NCBI RefSeq assembly: GCF_048537545.1
Contig: NZ_CP183218.1
DNA length: 64,000 nt
Direction: 5' to 3' (one strand)
DNA from: Chania fonticola_B
GTDB lineage: Bacteria > Pseudomonadota > Gammaproteobacteria > Enterobacterales > Enterobacteriaceae
The position numbers and the translations under genes were made by a program. Below the pieces are notes generated by a model. The model made no database searches, had not been told where the DNA came from, and worked only from the letters and a program-made list of their open reading frames with translations. Shown here piece by piece: positions 25,865 to 34,400 of the stretch; position 1 is the stretch's first letter; every line of letters starts with the position of its first letter.

Positions 25865-27661
25865 TTAGAGTGCAGAGGCGCTAGAAGGGAACAGTGCAAA
25901 GGCTTCGCGGCAATCGTAAGGCTCTTCGGATCCATTACGGTTATCCAGCACTTCAAACTCTGCGGCACCGTTGTCCGCGGCCTCCAACAGCAGATCCGCC
26001 AGGGATACCGGGCCAGGTCCCATCAGGATCTGGGCATAAGAAGGTGCGGCAGGGATTGTTGTCGAGGCTTTGCTAGCCAACTGTGGTGAGCTGTCAAACA
26101 CGGTGTTATCGAGCACAATATTTCTTAATGGCAGATCCTGGCCATCAGAGCTGAAGCCCCGTAAGGTGACCCGAACGTTATCTCCGTTATAAATGGAGTC
26201 TGGCGTATCCACATAGTGGTAATTCTTGATGGTGACATCTTGAATATCGGGGTAGGCCTGGCCGGTTTTTTTGCTGTAATAGGTATCTATGGTCAGCGCT
26301 TCCTGAGCGCGGCGGATGCAAATGCCATCATAGTTGATGTTCCTCACTTCTCCTCCAACGCTCATATCGGTTTTGATACGCACGCCGACGGCAAAGTCAG
26401 CATCATGGCCGTCAATGCTCATATCCCGAATTTCCACGTCTTTGACCGCGCAGTCGGTTTCACTGCCGATTGACATGCCATGGGTGAAGTAGAGGCGGTT
26501 ATGCAGAATTTTGACGTTGCTGACGGTGTAAATAGGCAACTGCCCTGCATACTTTTCGGCAATCGGTGGGACACAGGCATTGCTGCTATGGGCTTTGATG
26601 GCAATACCGTCATCACCGGTACTGATGTGGTTATAGGCAATCAGGACATTCTGCGATTGGCCAGGATCGATCGCGTCGGTGTTCTTGGTCGTATCCGGGG
26701 TAAAGCAGGTGCTTGCTCGGGTATAGTTAGGGGAACCCGATGTCGCAGGGGTTGTCCCTTTCGGGCAATCATAGCCTGGAACCGTATAGGCCAGTGAAGG
26801 CGTTAACACCTTCACGCCCCAGACGACCACTCCATTGACCCCACTGGGGACAAAGTGGAATTTGGGTGCATTCTGTAAGGTGATCTTATACAGCGTGAAG
26901 TTCTGGCTGGTCGGCTTGGCGGAATTCTTGTTGGTGACCTGAATTAGCCGCGGGTTGTTCTGATTGGCGCCGGAAACGGTTTTGGTTAATGCGCCTACAT
27001 CCCACCAGGTCAGGATATCGGCATATTTTCCGCTGGTGAGCACTGCTCCCCCTCGTCCGTCGATAATACCTTCACCAATCACGCCGCTGTTTATCGCATC
27101 GGTGGCGGTAATCAATGCGTTACAGCCATTATCGGCACTGGCGGTTTCGCCGCAGTTATTCTTACCGGCAATCTGGTAATCCACCGGGCTACGTGAGGCA
27201 AACAGGGTGATCCCTTGATCTACCCAGAGCGTGACGCCACTTTTTAGCGTAAGTGGGCCGCTCAAGAACGCATTCTCTTCGTTACTGCCAGCGACCAGTT
27301 TAACGGCACCGGTGTTGCAGGCGTCGATCGCGGCTTGAATACGTTGGGTATCGGGTTGGGAATCATTCACGTCAGCATCAATGGCTTCATCCAGTAGCCC
27401 TTTGGCATTCTGGTTCAGTTCGGCTGAGAGTGTTTGGCAGACTTCAGGCATTACCGGTTCTTTCCCGGCCAATTCGGGATCGTTAAGGGCTGAGGCTGGC
27501 CAGGCACCACTGCGGTCAGCGACAGGTTTCTCAGTTTCAGGGGGAACAACGGGTTTAACTGGCTCAACAGGAGAGGCGACACTACCATCCGAGTTATCAC
27601 AACCCGTCAGGGCCAGCAGAAAAATCGCCATAGCTGATAATGACTTGATATTTCTTTGCAT
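25865..27661 (-). CDS. GH28 polygalacturonase-like lipoprotein
   Basis: A 598-residue protein with a lipoprotein signal (lipobox LTGC, lipidated Cys at residue 21) and a Pro/Val/Glu-rich linker to about residue 50. The rest is a right-handed beta-helix. All GH28 catalytic elements are present: N327-T328-D329, D350-D351 in STGDDG, H394 in THGMS, and R428-I429-K430. It should hydrolyse polygalacturonate or a related uronide, probably tethered in the outer membrane or periplasm. No other pectin genes are nearby. It lies between lptG and the cut operon on the operon's strand, 130 bases beyond the hairpin that ends that operon. Confidence 0.85.
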   Translation of the reverse strand: MQRNIKSLSAMAIFLLALTGCDNSDGSVASPVEPVKPVVPPETEKPVADRSGAWPASALNDPELAGKEPVMPEVCQTLSAELNQNAKGLLDEAIDADVNDSQPDTQRIQAAIDACNTGAVKLVAGSNEENAFLSGPLTLKSGVTLWVDQGITLFASRSPVDYQIAGKNNCGETASADNGCNALITATDAINSGVIGEGIIDGRGGAVLTSGKYADILTWWDVGALTKTVSGANQNNPRLIQVTNKNSAKPTSQNFTLYKITLQNAPKFHFVPSGVNGVVVWGVKVLTPSLAYTVPGYDCPKGTTPATSGSPNYTRASTCFTPDTTKNTDAIDPGQSQNVLIAYNHISTGDDGIAIKAHSSNACVPPIAEKYAGQLPIYTVSNVKILHNRLYFTHGMSIGSETDCAVKDVEIRDMSIDGHDADFAVGVRIKTDMSVGGEVRNINYDGICIRRAQEALTIDTYYSKKTGQAYPDIQDVTIKNYHYVDTPDSIYNGDNVRVTLRGFSSDGQDLPLRNIVLDNTVFDSSPQLASKASTTIPAAPSYAQILMGPGPVSLADLLLEAADNGAAEFEVLDNRNGSEEPYDCREAFALFPSSASAL

Positions 27662-27793
27662 GATTTATCCCTAATAATGAAACACCGTTCCGAAATTAGA
27701 TATTGTCTTGCAAAATACGTGACTGCAACTATTACATATCTGGATTATGCAGCGTCAAATCATTAGCCAGCATTACTTATTGATGGCGTCAAT

Positions 27794-27837
27794 CAGCCCC
27801 CTACAGTGCAACGTTGCCGCTGCGCTGCAAGGGGCTG
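27794..27837 (-). terminator. Terminator-like hairpin at the end of the cut operon
   Basis: A long imperfect stem (CAGCCCCTTGCAG against CTGTAGGGGGCTG on the minus strand) begins 6 bases after the last SMR gene. No T tract follows, so termination strength is uncertain. Confidence 0.5.
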
Positions 27838-27842
27838 AGATC

Positions 27843-28172
27843 TTACATCTGCGAGAAGATATTCATGATGACGCCACCGCCGATGATCAGCGCCATGGCG
27901 AAGATGGCAGGGAGATCCGGTTTCTGCTTGTAGAGCAGCATGGAAACGAAGGTCACCCCGACGATGCCAAAGCCGCACCACAGCGAGTAGGCGACGCCCA
28001 CCGGGATAAACCCCATCGCTTTGGTCAGGGCGAAATAGCACAGGCAGTAAGCGCTAATCACCAGCACCGAAGGCCCCAGCTTTTTAAAGTTGTTGGTTTT
28101 TTTGATCATCGAGGTCCCGGTGATTTCTGAACCAATCGACAGTGCCAGCCACAAGAAGCCAATGTTAAACAT
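27843..28172 (-). CDS. Small multidrug resistance (SMR) transporter, second of pair
   Basis: A 109-residue four-helix membrane protein of the EmrE/DUF606-like SMR type. The membrane-embedded glutamate is in LALSIGSEITGTSMIK (E16), and YSLWCGFGIVGVTF matches helix 3 of the family. It is the last gene of the cut operon, 11 bases after its paralogue. Paired SMR genes often form obligate heterodimers. In this setting it may move choline, trimethylamine or another quaternary/tertiary amine. Substrate and direction are inferred only from context. Confidence 0.85.
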   Translation of the reverse strand: MFNIGFLWLALSIGSEITGTSMIKKTNNFKKLGPSVLVISAYCLCYFALTKAMGFIPVGVAYSLWCGFGIVGVTFVSMLLYKQKPDLPAIFAMALIIGGGVIMNIFSQM

Positions 28173-28183
28173 AGTTGATACCC

Positions 28184-28543
28184 TTATTCTTCGGAGGAGC
28201 CCATTTTGGAAAAGAGGTTCATGATCACGATGCCGCTGGCAATCACGATCATGCCGATAATGGCTGGCATATCAGGGTGCTGGCCGTAAAACAGCATGCC
28301 CAGGCTTGAGACCAGTAAAATCCCGGTGCCTGACCAGGTGGCGTAAGCCAGGCCGACAGGAATGTATTTCACCGCGTTGGATAACGAGTAATAACAAACG
28401 CAGTACAACACGACGATCAAGCCGAGTAATAACGTCTTGGCGGTACCTTCGCTGTTATCAAACATTTTTAAGGTTGAGGTGGCCGAGGTCTCGGAGAAGA
28501 TGACCAATAACATCCATACCCATGCTTTTGCCTTGGTAGACAT
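28184..28543 (-). CDS. Small multidrug resistance (SMR) transporter, first of pair
   Basis: A 119-residue SMR protein. The conserved Glu is in MLLVIFSETSATSTLK near residue 18 and YATWSGTGILLV is the helix 3 motif. AGGAG is nine bases upstream of the ATG. Its short soluble N-terminus (MSTKAKAW) and C-terminal tail (KMGSSEE) differ from its partner's, which fits opposite topologies in a heterodimer. SMR genes are a known part of choline-utilisation clusters. Confidence 0.85.
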   Translation of the reverse strand: MSTKAKAWVWMLLVIFSETSATSTLKMFDNSEGTAKTLLLGLIVVLYCVCYYSLSNAVKYIPVGLAYATWSGTGILLVSSLGMLFYGQHPDMPAIIGMIVIASGIVIMNLFSKMGSSEE

Positions 28544-28597
28544 AGAGTTCGCTCCTGATTAATAATTATTGATATAAAGTGAAATTTTGAAGCTTGG

Positions 28598-29266
28598 TTA
28601 TTTTTTCCCTCGGCTATATTCCAATGCCAAATCGGTCAGCTTGGCTCCCGGTGGTGAACGACCATTGAGCCGCTTGAGTTCGCTAAGCGTTACGTAGGCT
28701 TGTGGCGGCGCTGCCAAAGGCTCCGTGGCTGCGGGCTGGGCCGATAGCATCCGATCCAACGTACAGAGCTCAATGCGTTGTGCCGCCAGCTTTGGCAGAT
28801 AATCTGCCTGAGGGGCGTTTTCCCCTGCGCGGCTCAGGCCTTTCAGCTGATTTAATTCGCTGTTCGGGTTGCAGTTATAATCCAGCGCCATAATTGGCCT
28901 GCCGCTCATTCGAGCCAGATGAATAAACCGGGCAGCATCAGACTGTAATAAACCATTGGCCACTTCTGCCGCCGTCGCGAAATCGAGAAAAGGAATTAAT
29001 ACCCGCTCAATATTATCCAACGCGCCGGTTTGACTGATTTCCGCCAGCGAAGTGATTGGCCCTAGTTGGCTCCAATCTGTTTCTGCGTGAAACTGCCGGG
29101 CATTATCGCTAAACAGGATCACCGGCGAGAACGCCTGGCAGTGCTGCAAGCGCGCGCGGATAATTTCGTGGTAACCATCCGCTGCGGTTAACAACACCAA
29201 CGCCCGTGGCCGCATCCGTGAGAGCACTTCACTGACCAACTTATCGATGATTTCACGCTGCATCAT
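28598..29266 (-). CDS. Cut-operon protein of unclear function, flavoprotein-like
   Basis: A 222-residue soluble protein. It has an alternating strand-helix pattern (RALVLLTAADGYHEII, SPVILFSDNAR, RVLIPFLDFATAAEVANGLL, RPIMALDYNCNP) suggestive of a Rossmann-like flavoprotein fold. A Pro/Ala-rich linker (about 160-185) leads to a short helical C-terminus. Proteins like this accompany several microcompartment operons; I cannot name a reaction. The start at 29266 (MMQREII) follows AAGGCGG and lies 10 bases after pduL. The C-terminal helix after a linker could be an encapsulation peptide. Confidence 0.6.
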   Translation of the reverse strand: MMQREIIDKLVSEVLSRMRPRALVLLTAADGYHEIIRARLQHCQAFSPVILFSDNARQFHAETDWSQLGPITSLAEISQTGALDNIERVLIPFLDFATAAEVANGLLQSDAARFIHLARMSGRPIMALDYNCNPNSELNQLKGLSRAGENAPQADYLPKLAAQRIELCTLDRMLSAQPAATEPLAAPPQAYVTLSELKRLNGRSPPGAKLTDLALEYSRGKK

Positions 29267-29276
29267 ATTTGCCGCC

Positions 29277-29912
29277 TTAGGGAACGATAACCACGTTGTC
29301 ACCGGAAGCCAGCCCGGCGGCGTTGGCTTCATCGGTATCAATGTGCAGTTCCAGAGCAAAACTGGCTTTGATCCGCACGATGACTTCGTCAAAGATCAGC
29401 CCACGCACGCCTGCCGCTTTCACCCGCACCTTCTGCCCGTTCTGCACGCCCAACCTGGCGGCATCCTGCGGGTTCATATGGATATGGCGCTGGGCACAAA
29501 TCACCTGTGAATGCAGCGAAACGTAGCCCGCCGGGCCAGCCAGCATGGCGTCACCGGAGGCGTTCAGATTGCCGGATTCGCGTACCGGAGCCTTCAGCCC
29601 CAGGGTAAAGCAGTCCGCCTTGGAGATTTCCAACTGAGTACATTCGCGCGCAGGCCCCAGCACCCGCACCTTGGAGAGCGAGCCTTTTGGGCCGACGATC
29701 ATCACGCACTCTTTCGCGGCGAACTGCCCAGGCTGGCGTAGCTCTTTGCATGGCGTTAGCCGATAGCCCGCACCAAACAGCTTTTCAATATCCTGCTGCG
29801 ACAGATGGACATGCCGGTTAGAGACCCCAACCGGGATGGCGATGCCGGTGGGAGAAGCATAGTTCTCTGCCAGGTTATGGCGGATCCTTTCCAGTAACGA
29901 CTCATTAAACAT
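29277..29912 (-). CDS. pduL: Phosphate acyltransferase PduL type
   Basis: A 211-residue microcompartment phosphotransacylase that converts acetyl-CoA and phosphate to acetyl-phosphate and recycles CoA inside the shell. The two zinc-binding histidine motifs of the family are present: SNRHVHLS (H34, H36) and AQRHIHMNP (H143, H145). The N-terminal helix (MFNESLLERIRHNLAE) looks amphipathic, as in PduL encapsulation peptides. In type II choline loci this role has been called CutH, so that symbol is an alternative. Confidence 0.9.
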   Translation of the reverse strand: MFNESLLERIRHNLAENYASPTGIAIPVGVSNRHVHLSQQDIEKLFGAGYRLTPCKELRQPGQFAAKECVMIVGPKGSLSKVRVLGPARECTQLEISKADCFTLGLKAPVRESGNLNASGDAMLAGPAGYVSLHSQVICAQRHIHMNPQDAARLGVQNGQKVRVKAAGVRGLIFDEVIVRIKASFALELHIDTDEANAAGLASGDNVVIVP

Positions 29913-29947
29913 ACTGTTATTCCTACCCGATCTCAGAAGCTGTACGG

Positions 29948-30382
29948 TTATTTAGACTCTTTCTTGCCGCCGGTGCGTGCGGGTTTGTTGTCGGCAACAG
30001 GGACTTCGACTACCGGCGCTGCGGCCTCTGCCTGCGGGGCGGCCACTTCTGCTACTGGCGCAGGCGTTTCTTGCTGTACTTTGGCCGCTGGCGGCGTAAG
30101 CTCCTTGCCTTTCAGCCCTGTCAGCAGCGCGACAACCTGTTTTTCCGGGCGGGCAATCACCAACTGGCCTTTGATAAACGCCGGTTGTTTGATCACTGCC
30201 ACACCGTTGTCGATGGCGGTTTTCACCGCGCTGATTTCCCCGGCAAAGAACACGCTAACCAGGCCGGAACCAATCTTCTTGTATCCCAGCACCGTTACCG
30301 CAGCGGATTTACAGGCTGCATCGGCCGCGTGGATCGCGGCGGTCAGGCCATAGGTTTCAATCACTCCCAGGCTTAAGTTCAT
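29948..30382 (-). CDS. cmcE: BMC-domain hexameric shell protein with Ala/Pro-rich tail
   Basis: A 144-residue shell protein. Residues 1-92 form one BMC domain (MNLSLGVIETYGLTAAIHAADAACKSA … KQPAFIKGQLVIARPEKQV). Residues about 95-144 are a low-complexity Ala/Pro/Val/Glu tail ending in the basic TGGKKESK. It is diverged from the three tandem shell proteins of the operon. The second ATG (30382) was chosen: AAGGAG abuts the first ATG but is properly spaced from the second. It lies 10 bases after cutD. The Cmc name follows type II cut operons and rests on gene position. Confidence 0.85.
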   Translation of the reverse strand: MNLSLGVIETYGLTAAIHAADAACKSAAVTVLGYKKIGSGLVSVFFAGEISAVKTAIDNGVAVIKQPAFIKGQLVIARPEKQVVALLTGLKGKELTPPAAKVQQETPAPVAEVAAPQAEAAAPVVEVPVADNKPARTGGKKESK

Positions 30383-30392
30383 CTCCATCTCC

Positions 30393-31343
30393 TTAGTGCC
30401 TTACCAGGCGGATATCAAAGTCAAAGCGCTGGAAAAAAGCCGCCAGTTGGTCCAGTTCTTCATTGCTGTAACTTGGGTCGTCTTTGACCGGATAGATCAT
30501 GTCGAGCCGCTGGTATTTGTTTTTACCCAGTTGGTGATAAGGTAAAACGTCGATGCGGCTGATATTGCCTTTGCGTGCCAGGGCCATGACATAGTCAATG
30601 GCACCGGTGATGGCATCGTAAGAATCGTTATAGCCGCGTACCAAAGGCATGCGCACCACGATATGGCTGCCCAGTTCCACCAGGCGCTCCAGGTTTCTTT
30701 TTACGCCCTCGTTGCCGACGCCAAACAACGCTTTATGCCGTGCGCTATCGATATGCTTGATATCGAACAGGAACATATCGGTGCAGGTCGCCAGCTTTTC
30801 ATAATTGGCTAAAGTGGTGGTGCCATTGGTTTCGATGGCGGTGTTGATCATCTGTTTTTTGCATTCGGTCAGCAGCGCGGCTGCAAAGTCGGTTTGCAGG
30901 CTCAGCTCGCCACCGCCCAGGGTGACGCCACCGCCAGAGGCATGATAGAAATCGACGTCCTGCAGGATGATATCCATCAACTCCTGCACCGTGACGTCCT
31001 TGCCCATGATGTCCAGCGCGCCGGAGATGCAGACTTCTTCGCATTTGCGGCAACCGATGCAGTCTATGTTGCGATCGAGGTGGTGCTTGAGATCGCCTTG
31101 TGCGTTTTGGCGCTGGGAATGGATCCCCACCGGGCAGACATCAACACATTGCCCACAGTCAACGCACAAATCATGTGAATACATCACCTGGAAATTGCTG
31201 GTGAGCCCCTCGGGGTTGGCGCACCAGGCGCAGAGGATGTTACAACCTTTGAAAAAAATCAGGGTGCGAATACCGTCTCCGTCATAGATCGAGTATTTCT
31301 GGATATTGAATATCCGGCCCTTTTTCTCCAGCGTGTTATCCAT
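30393..31343 (-). CDS. cutD: Choline trimethylamine-lyase activating enzyme
   Basis: A 316-residue radical-SAM activase that installs the glycyl radical on CutC. The SAM [4Fe-4S] cysteines are C34, C38 and C41 in CNILCAWC. Two ferredoxin-type clusters follow (C60/63/66/70 and C95/98/101/105), typical of glycyl-radical activases beyond PflA. GGGE near residue 160 is the SAM-binding motif. AAGGGGA lies nine bases before the ATG. The 64-base gap to cutC contains a perfect hairpin. Confidence 0.93.
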   Translation of the reverse strand: MDNTLEKKGRIFNIQKYSIYDGDGIRTLIFFKGCNILCAWCANPEGLTSNFQVMYSHDLCVDCGQCVDVCPVGIHSQRQNAQGDLKHHLDRNIDCIGCRKCEEVCISGALDIMGKDVTVQELMDIILQDVDFYHASGGGVTLGGGELSLQTDFAAALLTECKKQMINTAIETNGTTTLANYEKLATCTDMFLFDIKHIDSARHKALFGVGNEGVKRNLERLVELGSHIVVRMPLVRGYNDSYDAITGAIDYVMALARKGNISRIDVLPYHQLGKNKYQRLDMIYPVKDDPSYSNEELDQLAAFFQRFDFDIRLVRH

Positions 31344-31373
31344 ACTATTTTCCCCTTTCTTCGAAGGCTGATG

Positions 31374-31397
31374 GGATAAGACGTCCCTGTCTTATCC
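31374..31397 (-). promoter_or_regulatory. Intercistronic hairpin between cutC and cutD
   Basis: A perfect 9-bp stem GGATAAGAC / GTCTTATCC with a 6-base loop lies 10 bases after the cutC stop and about 30 bases before the cutD start. No T tract follows. It could protect the cutC 3' end or weaken read-through so that CutC exceeds its activase. Confidence 0.6.
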
Positions 31398-31407
31398 AAG
31401 GCTAAGG

Positions 31408-34400
31408 TCAGAACTTCTCAATGACCGTACGGCTTATGATCTCGTCCTGAACTTCTTTGCATAGCTCGACGAAGTAGGCGCTGTAACCGGCTACGCGGAC
31501 GATCAGGTCGCGATATTTTTCTGGTTCCACCTGCGCCTGTTTCAGCACTTCGTTATCCACGTAGCTGAACTGCATCTGGCCGTTGCCCAGAATGGACGCG
31601 GTACGCAGCAGGGTGATCAGCCCGTTCTTGCCTTCCGGGGTATCGAGCAGCCCTTTGAGGAACTTGAAGTTGTGCACCATGCCGATGTTCATGGTTTCCA
31701 CGTTCATCTTGCTGACGGACTTGATGATGGCGGTTGGGCCCTGCTTGTCCGCACCCTGCGTCGGGCTGATCCCGTCGGAGAGCGGCATCCAGGCCAGGCG
31801 CCCGTTTGGCGTTGCGGCGGTCAGTTCACCGATCGGCGTGTTGTTGGAAATCGACAGGGTGCCGTGGCTCAGCGTGGAGTAGAGCATCTTGTACTTGCGG
31901 CACTCGCGCTCGGTCCACTCGGTGATGTCCAGCGCGTACTGATCGACCGTGTCATCGTCGTTGCCGTACTTCGGCGCATTCAGACAGTCGCGGCGCAGCT
32001 GTTCAAAGCCTTCAAAGTTGGCCAGCAGCGCGTCACGGATCTGCTCCAGGGTGTATTTGCCATCCTGATACACCAGCTTGCGGATCGCGGCCATGGAGTC
32101 GACATAGGTCGCCAGACCGGAGAAGATCAGCCCTGGGCCGTGGTTGATCACCGCGCCACCGGCGGCCACGTCTTTACCCTGTTCCATACAGCCTTCCACC
32201 AACAGCGACATCAGCGGTTTGGGCGCCACGTCGCGGTGCACACGCTGGCTGATGACGGTACCGATAGCCGACAGTTTGACGATGTGCGCGATCTGCGCCT
32301 TCACCGCATTGTCGAACTCTTCGTAGGTTTTCAGGGTGTTCAGCTCACCGGTATCCAAGCCTTGATAGCTGTCGAACAGCACCATGCGGCCACGGTTGAG
32401 CACGAACTCGATGGCGATCGGCCACTGGGTATAACCGGTAGAGGTCCACTGATAGATGCGGCCGGATTTTTGCGGCTCTACACAACCCATCAGGCAGTAG
32501 TCGCGCGCGTCTTCAAAGTCGAAGCCCTTGCGCAGCATCATCTTGATGTGCGAATCATCAAAGTGGCAGGCCGGGAAGCCCATACCCGCTTTCACCACGT
32601 CGACGATCTTCTCCATGTACTTCTGCGGTGACTGGTTATGGATACGGCAGGCCAGCGACGGCTGGTACACTTTGACAAAGCGTACGGCGTCCATGATCAG
32701 ATAGGTCAGGTCGTTACAGGCATCGCCACCGCTGCGTTTCTGCCCGCCGATGGTCAGGTTGATAAACGGCTGGTAACCGGCGAAGTACTTGGCGCCCAGT
32801 TCGCTGGACATCCACATCAGTTCGGCACACTTGATGATGAAGGCCTGCAACAGTTCCAGCGCCTGTTCCTGCGTCAGACGGCCAGATTCGATATCGGCCT
32901 GATACATCGGGTAGCAATACTGATCCAGACGGCCCAGCGACAGCCCGGTCTGGTTCTCTTCCACTTCAAACAGCGACTCCACCGTCCAGATGCTTTGCAG
33001 CGCTTCTTGCAGGGTCTTCGGTGGGTTGGCAGGGACGTTCTCGTTGGTTTCTGCGATGGTCAGCAGTTCCGCACGGCGTGCCGGATCTTGCTCAACGGCT
33101 GCCAGTTCACGGGCCTTGTCGGCGATGCGCTTGGCGTAGGCCACCACGCCGTCACAGGTCTCAATGGCCGCTTTGTAGAAGTAGATCTTGTCGATATCTG
33201 CCGGGTTTTCCATGCTCAGCGCCGCGAGGTGCTGCTGGGCATCGGCCTTGATGCCGTTCATCCCTTTGGTGAACAGCAGGATGTCGTAGCCTGGGCAGGT
33301 GTCGCCGCCGCCGTTAATCTGGTGGTAGGAAAGATCGCTGACAAAGGTTTCGCCGCTGAAGGCCCAAACGCCCGCTTCGCGGTACTGTGCTTCACAGATC
33401 TCATCGAGCGAACGGCCTTCCCAGAATGGCACGATCTCTTCACGGATCGTCTTCTTGTCGGCCTCGGAGATAATAAATGGATCCTGCGGACGGGTGCCCA
33501 TGGTGTCCAGTTCGTCACGCACCCAGCGCCAGGCGATATCCGGTGAGAACGCCCCGGCACGCGGTTTGCCGCACGGATGGCCGACGATCAGCTCATCTTG
33601 CTGGATCAGGATCGGCGCGGTTTCACAGGCGGCACGGAAAGACTTGGCGCGCAGCAGAATGGTTGGCAGACCCGGGTTGTTTTTTGCCATCTCGGTAAAG
33701 GTGATGGCGCGATAGATAGAGACGCTAGGGCGAGCATCGAGGTAGTTGTCACGCAGGCGTTGCAGGCGCGGCGTCAGCCCTTCCATCAGTTTGTGCGTTG
33801 CCACGTCTTGCTCCGAGGCTGCCACGAACGGGGCCGATGGCGCAGTGTACTGCGTGCGAGCACCTGCCTGGCCAGCAAACAGTTTTACCTGCAGGTTGTT
33901 GTTGAGCGTCATCAGATTGCTGCGGGCTGCCAGCAACATAGCGGACAGATCGTTGATCACCAATGCCGGATCGTCGAGGCGCACGCCGTGCAGCATGGCG
34001 TCAAACATCGGGTAGCCATCCAGCTCACGTGGTGCGCGCACTTCGGAAAGCTCGCACAGCTTCAGCCATAGGCACTCGACGATTTCATAAGCCTGCTCCG
34101 GCGTCAGCACGCCACGGGTGACGTCTTGCTGATAGAAGCTGTACAGCAGCTTGTCGAAGCCGCCTGGATAAACCGCGTAGCTGCCGTTTTCCAGATGCAG
34201 CGCCAACTGGAAGAAGTAGAACGACTGGCAAGCCTCTTTAAAGCTGCTGGCCCCGTAAGCCGGTACTTTTTTCAGCATGGCAGCCGCTTCCTGCAGCTCC
34301 GCCTTGCGGTACGGATGGTTTTCTACCGCCGCCATGTTTTCGGCCTTGCTGGCCAGTTTCTGCGCCAGATGCATCGCCGCATTGCAGGCGTAGATCATGG

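Noticed and set aside
31672..34071. Several 100-300 codon frames antisense to cutC
   Set aside because: They are shadows of the cutC frame; their composition follows its codon bias in reverse.
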